A stretch of DNA of 64,000 bases from Corynebacterium qintianiae (GCF_011038645.2 NZ_CP064955.1:1674001-1738000), one strand, 5' to 3'. Numbered from the stretch's first letter, positions 27,387-39,868 are shown. Translations and numbers: made by a program. Notes: a model not told the origin generated them from the sequence alone.

Positions 27387-30122
27387 CTACGCCTCCGGGA
27401 GGGATTCCAGGCGTGCGGTGACGCGCTCGAACTCCTCCTGTGCGATGTGCCGGCGAGCCTTAATCTTCTCAATGACTTGCTCGGGCGCTTTGGCCAGAAA
27501 CGACTCGTTGCCAAGCTTTTTGCCGGTGGTCTCCAGCTCTTTCTCGGCCTCGGCGAGCTCCTTGAGCAGGCGCTTGCGCTCCGCGACGATGTCCACGGTG
27601 CCGGAAGTGTCCAGTGCAACATCGAGGGTCGTACGGCTGAGACGAACCTCCACGCTCGCCGATGCCTGGAAATCCCCCACGGGGGCCTCCAATTTGGCGA
27701 TGTTGCGGACGAGCTCCTCCTGCCCCGCAAGATCCGCCGAGGAGAAATCGAGGCGGGCCGGAACCTTCTGCGAGGGCTTGACACCCTGGTCAGAACGGAA
27801 ACGGCGGAGCTCAGTGATCAGCTTAACCGCGTCCTCGATGCGGCGCCGCGACTCCGCATCCGCCGCCACCCCACCGTTGGTGTCGGCGGCTGTCGGCCAC
27901 GGTGCAAGCGTGATGGTCTCCCGCTCCGTCAGCGCCGTCCAAAGGACCTCTGTAACAAACGGCATCGTTGGGTGCAGCAGACGCAAGACGACGTCAATGA
28001 CGCGCCCGAGCACGACCCGCGTGCTGCGGCCGCGGGACTTCTCAACCTCGCTCGCGTCCGCGTCGTCGCGCGGGATCTGGGTTTTCGCAATCTCCAGGTA
28101 CCAGTCGCACAGCTCATCCCACGCGAAGTGGTACAACTCCTCGTTGGCCTTGGCGAACTGGTAGTCGTCGAGGTAGTTGTCTACAGAGGAGCGCACCGCT
28201 TCGGCACGGTCCAGAATCCAGCGATCCGCATCAGTGAGCTCCTCGCGCGCGGGCAGCTCTGCGACGGCGGCGCCGTTCATCAACGCGAACTTGGTGGCGT
28301 TGTAGAGCTTGGTGGCGAAGTTGCGGGCGGACTGCGCGTGGTCCTCACCGATCGGCAGATCGATACCCGGGTTCGCACCGCGTGCCAGAGCAAAGCGCAG
28401 CGCGTCCGCTCCATAGCTGTCCACCCAATCCATCGGGTCGATGCCGTTGCCCAGAGACTTGGACATCTTTCGGCCCTTCTCGTCGCGGACGAGGCCGTGC
28501 AGGAAAAGGTCGGTGAACGGCACCTGCGGGCGGCCGTTCTCACCCTTCCCGAGCAGTTCCGGAGTCTGGGTGGCTGCGAAGGTTCCGAACATCATCATGC
28601 GGGCCACCCAGAAGAACAAAATGTCGTAGGCAGTGACCAGCACGGACGTCGGGTAGAAGGTCTCCATTTCCGGGGTCTTGTCCGGCCACCCCATCGTGGA
28701 GAAGGGCCACAGTGCCGAGGAGAACCAGGTGTCCAGCACGTCCGGGTCCTGCGTGTAACCGGCCGGCGGCTCCTCGTCGGGTCCGACGCAGACAACCTCG
28801 CCGGCGGGGCCGTACCAGATCGGAATGCGGTGGCCCCACCACAGTTGTCGCGAGATGGTCCAGTCGTGCATGTTGTCCACCCAGTCGAAGTACCGCTTCT
28901 CCATCGACTGCGGGTGGATGACCGTGTCACCCGAGCGCACCGCGTCGCCCGCCATCTGGGCGAGCTCGTCAACCTTGACAAACCACTGCAGCGACAACCG
29001 CGGCTCGATAGCCTCGCCGGAGCGCTCCGAGTGCCCGACGGAGTGGACGTATGGGCGGATTTCCTTGACAATGCGCCCCTGCTCCGCCAGCGCCTCGCGC
29101 ACTGCCGCGCGGGCATCTTCACGCGTCATGCCGTCGAACTGGGTGCCCGTGTCCGCAATGCGACCCGTTTCGTCCATGATGATCGGCATGTCCAGGTCGT
29201 GGCGCAGCCCCATCTCGTAATCGTTCGGGTCGTGGGCCGGGGTGATCTTCACCGCGCCCGTTCCCAGCTCCATGTCCACGTAGTCGTCGGCAATGACGGT
29301 GAGCTTCAGATCCTCGCGGAACGGGTGATCGAACTCTTGGCCGACGAGGTGCGAGTAGCGTTCGTCATCCGGGTGCACTGCAATTGCGACGTCACCGAGC
29401 ATCGTCTCCACACGCGTGGTGGCGACCACCAGGTGGGGCTCGTTGTCGTCGAGGGAACCGTAGCGGATGGAAACGAATTCGCCCTCAACGTCTTTGTACA
29501 CGACCTCGATGTCGGAGACCGCGGTCTCGAGAACCGGGGACCAGTTGACAAGGCGGTAGTCGCGGTAGATCAACCCAGCGTCGAAAAGCTGCTTGAAGAT
29601 GGTCTGCACCGCGCGCGACAGCCCGCTGTCAAGTGTGAAACGCTCCCGCGACCAATCGACGCTGTCGCCGATCGCCCGCATCTGCGACGCGATTGTCCCT
29701 CCGAAGTTCTCTTTCCACTCCCACACCCGGCCGATGAATTCCTCTCGGCCGTAGTCGTAGCGATCCTTGCCCTCCTCCTGCTTGAGCTTGGCTTCGACCT
29801 TGGTCTGGGTGGCGATGCCGGCGTGGTCCATGCCTGGTAGCCACAGCACCTCGTAGCCCTGCATGCGCTTGCGGCGCACGAGCGCATCCATCAGGGTGTG
29901 GTCGAGCGCGTGGCCCATGTGCAGCTGGCCGGTGACGTTCGGGGGCGGCAGAACGATGGAATAAGCGGGCTTGCCCGAGGACGGGTCCGCCTCAAAGTAG
30001 CCCTTCTCTACCCATGCCTCGTACAGTGCGCCCTCGTGCTCGCTCGGCTCCCAGGCCTTGGGGAGCGCATTGGCGCGGTTGATTCCTGCCAGCTGGCCAG
30101 TCTGCCCGTTTTCTTCAATCAC
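27387..30122 (-). CDS. valS: Valyl-tRNA synthetase
   Basis: 911 residues. Class I synthetase: HIGH-type motif [11 protein letters not shown] near residue 70, the editing domain, then [18 protein letters not shown] (KMSKS), and the C-terminal coiled-coil arm ([21 protein letters not shown]) that distinguishes ValRS. It charges tRNA-Val. The start is GTG at 30122. It is the first gene of the valS-folC-DUF4233 run. Confidence 0.96.
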   Translation of the reverse strand: MIEENGQTGQLAGINRANALPKAWEPSEHEGALYEAWVEKGYFEADPSSGKPAYSIVLPPPNVTGQLHMGHALDHTLMDALVRRKRMQGYEVLWLPGMDHAGIATQTKVEAKLKQEEGKDRYDYGREEFIGRVWEWKENFGGTIASQMRAIGDSVDWSRERFTLDSGLSRAVQTIFKQLFDAGLIYRDYRLVNWSPVLETAVSDIEVVYKDVEGEFVSIRYGSLDDNEPHLVVATTRVETMLGDVAIAVHPDDERYSHLVGQEFDHPFREDLKLTVIADDYVDMELGTGAVKITPAHDPNDYEMGLRHDLDMPIIMDETGRIADTGTQFDGMTREDARAAVREALAEQGRIVKEIRPYVHSVGHSERSGEAIEPRLSLQWFVKVDELAQMAGDAVRSGDTVIHPQSMEKRYFDWVDNMHDWTISRQLWWGHRIPIWYGPAGEVVCVGPDEEPPAGYTQDPDVLDTWFSSALWPFSTMGWPDKTPEMETFYPTSVLVTAYDILFFWVARMMMFGTFAATQTPELLGKGENGRPQVPFTDLFLHGLVRDEKGRKMSKSLGNGIDPMDWVDSYGADALRFALARGANPGIDLPIGEDHAQSARNFATKLYNATKFALMNGAAVAELPAREELTDADRWILDRAEAVRSSVDNYLDDYQFAKANEELYHFAWDELCDWYLEIAKTQIPRDDADASEVEKSRGRSTRVVLGRVIDVVLRLLHPTMPFVTEVLWTALTERETITLAPWPTAADTNGGVAADAESRRRIEDAVKLITELRRFRSDQGVKPSQKVPARLDFSSADLAGQEELVRNIAKLEAPVGDFQASASVEVRLSRTTLDVALDTSGTVDIVAERKRLLKELAEAEKELETTGKKLGNESFLAKAPEQVIEKIKARRHIAQEEFERVTARLESLPEA

Positions 30123-30153
30123 GCGCTTCAGTCTAGTCGTGCGCTACGACACG

Positions 30154-32267
<2,114 letters not shown>

Positions 32268-32272
32268 GGCCG

Positions 32273-33553
32273 CTAGGCGCTCTTCTTCTCCTTGGCCACA
32301 ACGTATTCCGGCTCTGCCTCGCCGCGCACAACCTCGGCGCCGATGACGACCTCTTTAACGTCCTCGCGGTCCGGCAGCTCGTACATGACGGGGACCAGCA
32401 GCTCCTCCATGATGGCCCGCAGGCCACGGGCGCCTGTCTTTCGTTCCGCCGCGAGGTCCGCGATCTCGCCGAGTGCCTCGGCAGTGAGGGTCAGTTCCGC
32501 CCCGTCCATTGCGAACAGGCGAGAGTACTGCTTCACCAGGGAGTTCTTCGGCTCCGTGAGCACACGCACTAGGGCGTCGCGGTCGAGATCCTCCACATTG
32601 GCCAAAATGGGCAGACGGCCGATGAACTCGGGGATCAAACCAAACTTCACTAGGTCGCCCGGCAGCACCTTTGCCAGCAGGTTCGACTCGTCGCGCTCGC
32701 TCTTGGAATCAATCTCGGCACCGAAGCCGATGCCCTTCTTCCCCACCCGTTCCGCGATGACTTTATCCAGGCCGGCGAAAGCGCCTGCCACGATGAACAA
32801 GATGTTCGTCGTGTCAATCTGGATGAACTCCTGGTTCGGGTGCTTTCGCCCACCTTGAGGCGGAACGGAAGCAACCGTGCCCTCGAGAATCTTCAGCAGC
32901 GCCTGCTGCACACCCTCACCGGACACGTCGCGGGTAATGGAGGGGTTCTCCGACTTCCGGGAGATCTTGTCCACCTCATCGACGTAGATGATGCCGTGCT
33001 GCGCGCGGTCGACATCGAAGTCCGCGGCCTGGAGGAGTTTGAGCAGAATGTTCTCCACATCCTCACCCACATAGCCCGCCTCAGTGAGACTGGTCGCGTC
33101 TGCGATGGCGAACGGAACATTGAGCATCCGCGCCAGGGTCTGCGCTAAGTAGGTCTTACCGGAACCCGTGGGGCCGAGCAGAAGGATGTTCGACTTGGCG
33201 ATCTCGACCTCCTCCTCCCGCTTGCGCCCGCCCATCGAGCCGGGCAGCTCCGCACGCGTGCGCTTGTAGTGGTTGTACACCGCCACCGCCAGGGTGCGCT
33301 TGGCGGAGTCCTGGCCAATCACGTACTGGTCCAGGAACCCCACAATTTCAGACGGGCGGGGAAGCTTCTCACCATCGCCTGAGCTCGACTCCTGCGCGCC
33401 GGCGAGCTCCTCCTCGATGATCTCGTTGCACAGTTCGATGCACTCGTCGCAAATGTAGACACCGCCGCCGGCGATGAGCTTGCGAACCTGCTTCTGGCTC
33501 TTTCCGCAAAAAGAACACTTCAGCAGATCGGAACTGTCCTGAGTGACTGCCAT
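32273..33553 (-). CDS. clpX: ATP-dependent Clp protease ATP-binding subunit ClpX
   Basis: 426 residues. N-terminal C4 zinc finger ([20 protein letters not shown]), Walker [14 protein letters not shown], Walker [10 protein letters not shown] and the IGF-type loop region ([10 protein letters not shown]). ClpX unfolds substrates and feeds them to ClpP. The ATG at 33553 matches the conserved [17 protein letters not shown] start; the frame extends to 33664 without conserved sequence. The partner ClpP1P2 genes lie about 1.5 kb away on the same strand, separated by the yibE/F-like gene. Confidence 0.96.
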   Translation of the reverse strand: MAVTQDSSDLLKCSFCGKSQKQVRKLIAGGGVYICDECIELCNEIIEEELAGAQESSSGDGEKLPRPSEIVGFLDQYVIGQDSAKRTLAVAVYNHYKRTRAELPGSMGGRKREEEVEIAKSNILLLGPTGSGKTYLAQTLARMLNVPFAIADATSLTEAGYVGEDVENILLKLLQAADFDVDRAQHGIIYVDEVDKISRKSENPSITRDVSGEGVQQALLKILEGTVASVPPQGGRKHPNQEFIQIDTTNILFIVAGAFAGLDKVIAERVGKKGIGFGAEIDSKSERDESNLLAKVLPGDLVKFGLIPEFIGRLPILANVEDLDRDALVRVLTEPKNSLVKQYSRLFAMDGAELTLTAEALGEIADLAAERKTGARGLRAIMEELLVPVMYELPDREDVKEVVIGAEVVRGEAEPEYVVAKEKKSA

Positions 33554-33701
33554 GTGGGTAACGCGCTCCCGTTCTACTTCTCGGCGAAATCGTCTGATCT
33601 GGTTCGGGTTTTGTGAAAGTGTAATCGCCCCGCCACCCAACGACGGCAACGGCTTGTTTACCATACTGTTTCAACATACTGGGCTCATTGGACATTCCAG
33701 T

Positions 33702-34940
33702 CTATGTGCTTGTGATGGCTTGTCGTTTTGACAGCGTTGAAGCAGCAATGAGGGTAGTGGCCGGCACCGCCAAAGTGAGCCCCAGCGCGCCCACCGCGGA
33801 ACGGACAAGCTCGGTGGCGACGACGTCGGAGGTGAGTACCTGCATCAACGGGCGGTCCACCACGGACAGCAGCAGAGTCATCGGGAGCGCCGCGCCAATA
33901 TATGCGAGCACCAGCGTGTAGACCATCGAGGCGATATGGTCCTGCCCGACCCGCATTGCCGAGGCGAACAGTCCCTTCGGGCGCGCCGCGGGGTTCGCCT
34001 CAACGAGCTCGGCAACGGTCGAGGCCTGTGCAACCGTCGCGTCGTTTAACGCACCCAAGGTTCCGATGATGAACCCCGCGAGCATCAGCCCGGCGACGCT
34101 CACGGTAGGTAGGTATAGCTGGATTAGCAGATTAGAGTCGTCGCCAAGCCCGCGCACATGCGTCGTCCCGATCGCGGCCCACGCCAGAACCGCGGATGCC
34201 ACCAGAGAAACTAGAGTGCCACCCAGGGCCGATGCCGCCTTCCAATTGGCACCGTGAACGAGAAAGATCACCGGGAAAAGGATGGCGGCTCCGGCTACCA
34301 CCGCGAGCATGACTGGTGGGCCTCCCCGCACAAGTGCCGGGACGAGGAACATGCCTATTACCGCGAGAGTGAACACGAGCCCTACGAGAGCGCGAGCGCC
34401 CCGCCACGCGGCCGCGGCGATGACACCCAACACGGTGCTTGCGATCCACACCCACAGCGGCACGGCACGATCGACATCCAAGAACGTGTACGTGGAAGCA
34501 CCGTCCGGGGACTCGCTCCGCGCCAAGAGGATTTTGTCGCCTTCCGCCAAGTGCGGGTCACCGGGGCTTCCCGCGTTCTGCAGCGTTGTCATGCGACCCT
34601 CATCGGGACCTACGGTGATTCGCACTTCAGATACCGAGCAACTCCCGCCTTCCACGAAACCGGGCTGAGCTCGGGTTAACCGCGAATCCGTCGCAGGCAA
34701 ATGATTACATTCTGCGGGGCTGGTAGATACAACTACAGCCGAGATCCCCTCCGCCGCTACGGATTGCGACTCGCGGAACCCCGCCTCGGGCGCGGGCGCG
34801 CCGCCGCGTGGCCACAGGAGGACGAGACCGATCACCGTGAGAACAAAGGCAGTGGCGAGTGAGCCCGCCAGAACCCTTTGGACCAGGCCCGATCCCCCAT
34901 TTTCGCGGTGCTTATCGACGCCCGCAGCATGACGCCCCAT
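33702..34940 (-). CDS. YibE/F-family membrane protein
   Basis: 412 residues. One N-terminal helix, an extracytoplasmic domain of about 110 residues (with NHLPATDSRLTRAQPGF), then about seven membrane segments, including the conserved YibE/F stretch AGFIIGTLGALNDATVAQAS. The family is widespread in Gram-positive bacteria and its role is not established. It sits between clpX and clpP2 on the same strand but with gaps of about 90-150 bases on each side. Confidence 0.82.
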   Translation of the reverse strand: MGRHAAGVDKHRENGGSGLVQRVLAGSLATAFVLTVIGLVLLWPRGGAPAPEAGFRESQSVAAEGISAVVVSTSPAECNHLPATDSRLTRAQPGFVEGGSCSVSEVRITVGPDEGRMTTLQNAGSPGDPHLAEGDKILLARSESPDGASTYTFLDVDRAVPLWVWIASTVLGVIAAAAWRGARALVGLVFTLAVIGMFLVPALVRGGPPVMLAVVAGAAILFPVIFLVHGANWKAASALGGTLVSLVASAVLAWAAIGTTHVRGLGDDSNLLIQLYLPTVSVAGLMLAGFIIGTLGALNDATVAQASTVAELVEANPAARPKGLFASAMRVGQDHIASMVYTLVLAYIGAALPMTLLLSVVDRPLMQVLTSDVVATELVRSAVGALGLTLAVPATTLIAASTLSKRQAITST

Positions 34941-35030
34941 TTTTTCAGCCTCTCTCCTGGGAAGTTCCCCGTGGTAGATTGAGGCTCAATGGTACGACTT
35001 AAAGGCGCCGAAAGGAAACGCGCTCGCCGC

Positions 35031-35651
35031 CTAGCGGTTGAGCTTGCGGTAATCGAAGACCTGGTCGATGATGCCGTACTCGACGGCCTCTTCGGCGGTG
35101 AGGATCTTGTCGCGGTCGGTGTCGATGCGGACCTGCTCCGCCGTGCGCCCGGTGTGCTCCGCCAGGGTGGTCTCCATCAGGCGTCGCATGCGCTCGATCT
35201 CGGCGGCCTGGATCTCCAGGTCGGACACCTGGCCCTGTGTGCCCTGGGTGGCGGGCTGGTGAATGAGAACGCGCGAGTTCGGCAGCGCCGCGCGCTTGCC
35301 TGGTGCGCCAGCCGCGAGGATCACGGCCGCGGCCGAGGCGGCCTGGCCGAGACACACAGTCTGCACGTCAGGCCGAACGTACTGCATCGTGTCGTAAATC
35401 GCCATGAGCGCGGTGAAAGAACCACCCGGTGAGTTGATGTACATGGTGATGTCTCGATCCGGGTCCTGGGATTCCAGCACGAGCAGCTGCGCCATGACGT
35501 CGTTGGCGGATGTGTCGTCGACCTGGGTACCCAGGAAGACGATGCGCTCCTCGAAAAGCTTGCCGTAGGGGTCGATCTGCTTGGTGCCGAAGGAGGTCTC
35601 CTCCAGAAACTGCGGCAGAACGTAGCGGGAGTTGGGCATCTGGAAAGTCAT
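35031..35651 (-). CDS. clpP2: ATP-dependent Clp protease proteolytic subunit ClpP2
   Basis: 206 residues. Serine-protease core: [34 protein letters not shown] (catalytic serine), [15 protein letters not shown] (histidine) and [18 protein letters not shown] (aspartate). In actinobacteria ClpP1 and ClpP2 form a mixed 14-mer; the second gene, with the N-terminal [12 protein letters not shown], is ClpP2. It lies 21 bases after clpP1. Regulated with clpP1 through the ClgR site upstream. Confidence 0.94.
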   Translation of the reverse strand: MTFQMPNSRYVLPQFLEETSFGTKQIDPYGKLFEERIVFLGTQVDDTSANDVMAQLLVLESQDPDRDITMYINSPGGSFTALMAIYDTMQYVRPDVQTVCLGQAASAAAVILAAGAPGKRAALPNSRVLIHQPATQGTQGQVSDLEIQAAEIERMRRLMETTLAEHTGRTAEQVRIDTDRDKILTAEEAVEYGIIDQVFDYRKLNR

Positions 35652-35672
35652 ATTTCGTGTCTCCTGTTCTGC

Positions 35673-36266
35673 TTAGTTGCCGACGGTTCCGTCGGTGGCC
35701 TGGCGCGCGTCCTCGATAACGTGGTCCACGATGCCGTATTCCTTGGCCTCCTGTGCGGTGAACCAGCGATCGCGGTCGGAGTCCTTGGTGATTTGCTCGA
35801 ATGTCTGACCGGTGTGCTCCGCGATCAGCTCAGCCATCTCACGCTTGGTGGCGGCGAACTGTTCGGCCTGGATGGCGATATCGGCCGCGGTGCCCCCCAC
35901 GCCGGCGGACGGCTGGTGCATCATGATGCGCGCGTGTGGCAGAGCGTAGCGCTTGCCCTTGGTGCCTCCGGAGAGGAGGAACTGACCCATCGACGCCGCC
36001 AGGCCCATGCCGTAGGTGGCGATGTCGCACGGCGAGTACTTCATGGTGTCGTAGATCGCCATGCCCGCCGTGACGGACCCGCCCGGCGAGTTGATGTAGA
36101 GGGAAATATCGCGCGTCGGGTCCTCCGCGGAGAGCAGAAGAATCTGGGCGCAGAGCTTGTTAGCGATTTCGTCATCCACCTGCTGGCCAAGGAAGATGAT
36201 ACGTTCGCGCAGCAGCCGCTCGTAAACGGAGTCGCCGAGGTTCATCCCGGGATGCGGAGAAGTCAT
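35673..36266 (-). CDS. clpP1: ATP-dependent Clp protease proteolytic subunit ClpP1
   Basis: 197 residues. [34 protein letters not shown] (catalytic serine), [15 protein letters not shown] (histidine) and [20 protein letters not shown] (aspartate). It partners ClpP2 and is driven by ClpX or ClpC. AAGGAG lies just upstream of the ATG. A match to the ClgR operator lies 76-93 bases upstream of the start. Confidence 0.95.
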   Translation of the reverse strand: MTSPHPGMNLGDSVYERLLRERIIFLGQQVDDEIANKLCAQILLLSAEDPTRDISLYINSPGGSVTAGMAIYDTMKYSPCDIATYGMGLAASMGQFLLSGGTKGKRYALPHARIMMHQPSAGVGGTAADIAIQAEQFAATKREMAELIAEHTGQTFEQITKDSDRDRWFTAQEAKEYGIVDHVIEDARQATDGTVGN

Positions 36267-36341
36267 GTTGGCTCCTTAAGTTAAAGGTGTTTCGCGGTCA
36301 ATGCCACCACACTACTAGCCGGTTTCGGCATGCGAGGCCGT

Positions 36342-36359
36342 GTTCGCTATGGGCGTACT
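36342..36359 (-). promoter_or_regulatory. ClgR-type operator of the clpP1-clpP2 operon
   Basis: On the minus strand AGTACGCCCATAGCGAAC fits the C. glutamicum ClgR consensus WNNWCGCYNANRGCGWWS at every position. A candidate -10 (TAGTGT, 36314-36309) lies downstream, placing the operator immediately upstream of the -35, as expected for an activator. The consensus is quoted from memory of the ClgR literature. Confidence 0.75.
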
Positions 36360-36956
36360 CCGCATACACGGACCGCGCCATCCCCTCCTGCTAGAGAAGG
36401 CCTCGGTGTCAGGGGGAATCCTCGGCAATCGCCCTCGTTCATGATTTCCCGTCAAGTACGGTGTGGGGTTGCCTGCCATTCGTAGACGGCCTGAACCCTG
36501 CTTTAGGTAACCTTCCAGACTGGTTCTGGGATGCGCGATGGTGCGCAGTATGCCAAGACCTATTCCCCACATAGCTCGCCGTGCATTCTCTATGAATTTG
36601 GCGTGCGGCATCTCCACTGGCAGGGGTTGCAACTTGCCAGAAGGCAGCAATTCGGTTGACCTTAACAGGCGTTGTATTCGTCGCCTGCAGCGACGGCCCG
36701 ATCATCCGCCACAGCTTGAAGCAGCCCCACTACGACGCTCAAAACAGTCGCGACAGCCAGCGAAGACCGCCGCATTTCTTCCCGACCCCCATCTCCCCGA
36801 TTCCCATTCTCTGACGAGAAACTGAAACTATTTTCAGTCAACTAACATCTTTGAAGATTCTACTGTGGCCATTGCACGCAACCAGTAGCCTAAGGGCAGT
36901 CAGAGCACACCACAAAGCAAGGGATCCACGGGATTCAATAAAACTGCAGGTAAGAA
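36360..36956. other. Gene-poor region upstream of clpP1
   Basis: About 600 bases less GC-biased than the neighbours, with no reading frame having a ribosome site or recognisable product. Short frames on both strands (for example 36538-36825 plus, 36439-36705 minus) translate to low-complexity Arg/Ser/Pro text and were judged spurious. It may be the remains of earlier genes in an accessory insertion. Confidence 0.4.
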
Positions 36957-37199
36957 ATGGATCATGGCCATGCCCGTCGTTGGCCGACTGCTAACTATCA
37001 AACCCCTAGTCGGCCAGGCACTTACTTCGTTGAAGTGATTAACCTGAGACTGTCTGTTCCTTCTTGGGGGTATAAGGGGCAGTATGGTGGCTTGAGGTTT
37101 GCCTTGGGGCGCTACGAATGTCCTCAGTACAACTACTATTCGGACCTGTGCTCTTTCCCCGAAGTGGTAGAGGACCAAACCACAATCGATCGACCGTGA
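36957..37199 (+). pseudogene. Small ORF, possibly a gene remnant, in frame with the next gene
   Basis: 80 codons ending in two consecutive TGA stops. The second half (for example YFVEVINLRLSVPSWGYKG) is Tyr/Trp/Cys-rich and looks protein-like, but the first half contains a 9-bp hairpin and no ribosome site is evident. It is in the same frame as the unknown gene starting at 37215. It could be a short gene, or the 5' part of one gene broken by stops. Confidence 0.3.
36981..37016. repeat. Inverted repeat / hairpin in accessory region
   Basis: TGGCCGACT and AGTCGGCCA form a perfect 9-bp stem around an 18-base loop. There is no T-tract, so it is probably not a terminator. It could be a regulatory hairpin or recombination site; its role is unknown. 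Confidence 0.35.
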
Positions 37200-37214
37200 T
37201 GATTGGCAGGATCC

Positions 37215-37853
37215 ATGTTCTATAGTCCGTTTTGGGAAGACTTCTGCACCAGTCAGGGCATTTCATCCTTTCGCGAGTGCAGCGACCCTCTTAGAGAGGG
37301 AGTCTTGGGCACCCTGCTGAAGAGAAACATGAGCTCGGTCGTATCCTACGACTGCGTGTTCTCGGATCCACCGAATCACCCCGCAGAACATCTCCACGTC
37401 GAGGCTCACCCGGGACAATCGGACTACTCGATCTACCTCAACGGTGTGTTCTGGTGGCATATCGGACCCACAGTCGAGGACGGCACAGTCGTTCCTGTCA
37501 GGGTGCTCAATCCCGGGCCGGGAGATCCTCACTCGCTCCTCCTTCCTGGTTCCTTTCCGGAATTCTGGGGGGAGACGTGGAACGACCAACGGTCGTATTT
37601 CTATCCCCGCTCGTTCACGTGGGCTCAGGATCGCTACCTGCGCATCATCAGTTACAGCGATCACGATTTCGCCCGCATCGGACGATGGCATGAGATGGTC
37701 ATAGACACGCGATTTCACGTTGTCATTTTGTACGCGGGCCACTTTAACGAAGGTCACTACGACGTTTGGCGCATGACCCGGTTAACGCAGAGGGACAACA
37801 TTGAATACGACCAGGTACTGGGGGAGACGTATAAGTGGGCAGCTCTAGATTAG
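37215..37853 (+). CDS. Unrecognised 212-residue protein in accessory island
   Basis: About 212 residues from an ATG with only a weak AGGA three bases upstream (a TTG at 37203 is in frame). No signal peptide or membrane segment is visible. The sequence is rich in Trp, Tyr, Phe and His (for example YSIYLNGVFWWHIGP, FHVVILYAGHFNEGHYDVW), suggesting a folded soluble, perhaps beta-rich protein. I do not recognise the family. It lies alone between clpP1 and tig, a junction that is short or differently filled in relatives, so it is probably horizontally acquired. Its base composition is visibly less GC-rich than the flanking housekeeping genes. Confidence 0.55.
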   Translation: MFYSPFWEDFCTSQGISSFRECSDPLREGVLGTLLKRNMSSVVSYDCVFSDPPNHPAEHLHVEAHPGQSDYSIYLNGVFWWHIGPTVEDGTVVPVRVLNPGPGDPHSLLLPGSFPEFWGETWNDQRSYFYPRSFTWAQDRYLRIISYSDHDFARIGRWHEMVIDTRFHVVILYAGHFNEGHYDVWRMTRLTQRDNIEYDQVLGETYKWAALD

Positions 37854-37895
37854 AGGAACCTACCACGGCCTCGGCCACCCGGGACGAGTCCGGAC

Positions 37896-37940
37896 CTGAC
37901 CCCCGGAAAGTGAACTGCTTCCCGTTTGTTGGACAGCTGC
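37896..37940. mobile_element. Possible IS3-family terminal remnant
   Basis: The stretches CTGACCCCCGGAAAGT and TGAACTGCTTCCCGTTTGTT resemble the ends of IS3-group elements, which commonly read TG(A/T)ACTG..CCC..GTTGGAC. No transposase frame follows; about 250 bases of undistinguished sequence lead to the tig terminator. The match is by memory of the family pattern and weak. Confidence 0.25.
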
Positions 37941-38152
37941 GGCGAGCAGAGCGACCTCTGAGTCCAGAATACGTCGCCGAACGTTCGTCGTTCCCGGCCA
38001 AACTCTTTTGGTAACGTCGCGTGCCCTGCAGTTACGCGGTAACCGGAATCATCCCCACCCACATCTATCACTCGATACTCACCGAGGTGTTACTAGATAC
38101 GATCGCTAAACATTCGACACCGCCGATGATGGCATTCGGAAAACACTGCATC

Positions 38153-38180
38153 GCCGGTGGATTGGCACCAATCCACCGGC
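38153..38180 (-). terminator. Hairpin downstream of tig
   Basis: Perfect 13-bp inverted repeat GCCGGTGGATTGG/CCAATCCACCGGC with only CA between the arms, about 27 bases beyond the tig stop. A short T4 run (GTGTTTTCC) follows on the minus strand about 8 bases later, so it could terminate tig. Confidence 0.6.
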
Positions 38181-38206
38181 TCAAACTGGTTGGCGATCGG
38201 CGCGAT

Positions 38207-39577
38207 TTAGGACTCGTTGGCCTCGGACGCGGTGCTTTCCTCAGCGGACTCGTCCTCGATCTCGCCGAAGTACTCGTTCGGGTCGACAGAGTTGCCCTCT
38301 GAATCGGTGACCGTGGTGCGTGAGATGGCGGCGGCGAGAGCCTTACCGCGGCGCACGTCGGAGAAGAGGTTCGCAATCTGACCGGACTGCTGCAGCTGCA
38401 TCACGAACTGGTTCGGGTCCATGCCGTAGGACTGAGCGGTGAACAAGATGTGGTCGGTCAGCTCCTGCTGGGAGACCTCCGGCTGCTCCTGCTCGGCGAC
38501 GGCGTCGAGGAAAAGCTGGGTCCGCACGGACTCTTCGGCCTGCTCGCGGGTCTTGGTGTCGAACTCTTCGCGTGTGGTGCCCTGGGCCTCGAGAAGCTGT
38601 GCGAACGCGTTCTCGTCGTGGGCCATCTGCCCGAGAAGCTGGTGGAGCTGGTTGTGGGCCTGCTCCTCCACGATGGACTCCGGCAGCGCGAATTCGGACT
38701 GGGCGAGGGCGGCCTTGAGAACCTCGTCGCGGATCTCCGCGGCCTGCTCGGCCTTCTTGGATTCCTCGAGCTGGGACTTGGTGGACTCCCGCAGCTCCTC
38801 AACGGTGTCGAACTCGGAGGCCATCTGGGCGAACTCGTCGTCCAGATCCGGGAGCGTGCGCTCCTTGGTCTGCTGGACGCGGACCTTGACGTTCGCTTCC
38901 TCGCCCTTGTGCTCGCCGTACTCGATGGTGGCGGTGAACTCGGCTTCCTCCTCCGACTTCAGACCGCGCAGCGCCTTATCCAGGCCCTTGATCAGGTCGT
39001 CGGAGCCGACCTCGTAGGACAGGCCCTCCGTGGATGCCTCATCGATCGTCTCACCGTCAATCTCGGCGGTGAGGTCGATGACGGCGAAGTCGCCGGTCTT
39101 GAGCTTGCGCTTGGTGTCCTTCAGCTCACCGAAGCGGGCGCGCAGACCATCGAGCTCAGCGTCGACAGCTTCGTCGTCGATGGTCAGCGCCGGGACGGTG
39201 ACAGAGATGGCGGAGAAGTCCGGCACGGTAATCTCCGGGCGAACGTCGACCTCTGCGGTGAACTCGACGACCTCGTTGTCCTCGATCTTGGTGATGTCGA
39301 TCTGCGGCTGGCCGATCGGGTTCAGCTCGTGCTCCTCGACGGCCTGCTCGTAGCGCGACGGCAGCATGTCGTTGACAACCTGCTCAAGGAGTGGGCCGCG
39401 TCCGAAGCGGGCGTCGATAAGCTGGCGCGGAGCTTTGCCGCGGCGGAAACCGGGGATCGTGACCTGCTGGGCGATCGCCTTGTAGGCCTGGTCGATTTCG
39501 GTGCCGAGCTCGTCGAACGGAACGTTGACTGTCAGCTTCACGCGGGTGTCGCTGAGCTTATCGACGGAAGTCTTCAC
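38207..39577 (-). CDS. tig: Trigger factor
   Basis: 456 residues. N-terminal ribosome-binding domain ([20 protein letters not shown], with [19 protein letters not shown], the GFRxGKxP signature), the FKBP-type isomerase domain (about 160-245) and the helical C-terminal chaperone domain, ending in an acidic tail. It binds nascent chains at the ribosome exit. GTG start with an AGGAG site upstream. Co-location with clpP/clpX is conserved in bacteria. Confidence 0.96.
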   Translation of the reverse strand: MKTSVDKLSDTRVKLTVNVPFDELGTEIDQAYKAIAQQVTIPGFRRGKAPRQLIDARFGRGPLLEQVVNDMLPSRYEQAVEEHELNPIGQPQIDITKIEDNEVVEFTAEVDVRPEITVPDFSAISVTVPALTIDDEAVDAELDGLRARFGELKDTKRKLKTGDFAVIDLTAEIDGETIDEASTEGLSYEVGSDDLIKGLDKALRGLKSEEEAEFTATIEYGEHKGEEANVKVRVQQTKERTLPDLDDEFAQMASEFDTVEELRESTKSQLEESKKAEQAAEIRDEVLKAALAQSEFALPESIVEEQAHNQLHQLLGQMAHDENAFAQLLEAQGTTREEFDTKTREQAEESVRTQLFLDAVAEQEQPEVSQQELTDHILFTAQSYGMDPNQFVMQLQQSGQIANLFSDVRRGKALAAAISRTTVTDSEGNSVDPNEYFGEIEDESAEESTASEANES

Positions 39578-39664
39578 GGATATCTCCTGTAGTAATTCAA
39601 GTGTGCGTAGTCGTCAAAAGTTCGTGCACGGACAATCTCCCGCCCGCCGGCTGACTGTCCATTG

Positions 39665-39738
39665 TCGGGGCGACAGGATTTGAACCTGCGACCCCCTGCT
39701 CCCAAAGCAGGTGCGCTACCAAGCTGCGCCACGCCCCG
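39665..39738 (-). tRNA. tRNA-Pro (anticodon UGG)
   Basis: The minus strand folds as a cloverleaf: acceptor CGGGGCG/CGCCCCG with discriminator A, D-arm GGCGCAGCTTGGTAGCGCAC, anticodon stem CCTGC/GCAGG around TTTGGGA (anticodon TGG), and T-arm GGTTCAAATCC. The CCA end is not encoded. It lies upstream of tig on the same strand. Confidence 0.95.
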
Positions 39739-39836
39739 TCCGACTACCGCGAATCAATCTGACTCACGGAAAGCGATTGTAGCGTGGCCGATTTCCACCC
39801 CGGATCATAGGGGCTGACTTGGCGGCGCCGCGCATG

Positions 39837-39861
39837 AAAAAACCGGCCCATAGAGCCGGTT
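39837..39861 (-). terminator. Intrinsic terminator after tRNA-Gly
   Basis: On the minus strand AACCGGC-TCTATGG-GCCGGTT is followed directly by TTTT, a classic hairpin plus T-run, 8 bases after the tRNA-Gly 3' end. Confidence 0.85.
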
Positions 39862-39868
39862 GCAGTGG

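Noticed and set aside
27447-29840. 797-codon ORF opposite valS
   Set aside because: Antisense to a complete valyl-tRNA synthetase, with no start signal and no recognisable domain.
36538-36825. 95-codon ORF in the accessory gap
   Set aside because: No ribosome site, low-complexity Arg/Pro/Ser content and competing frames on the other strand.
37744-38001. 85-codon minus-strand ORF at the end of the unknown gene
   Set aside because: Overlaps the more protein-like plus-strand frame and ends in non-conserved, basic text.
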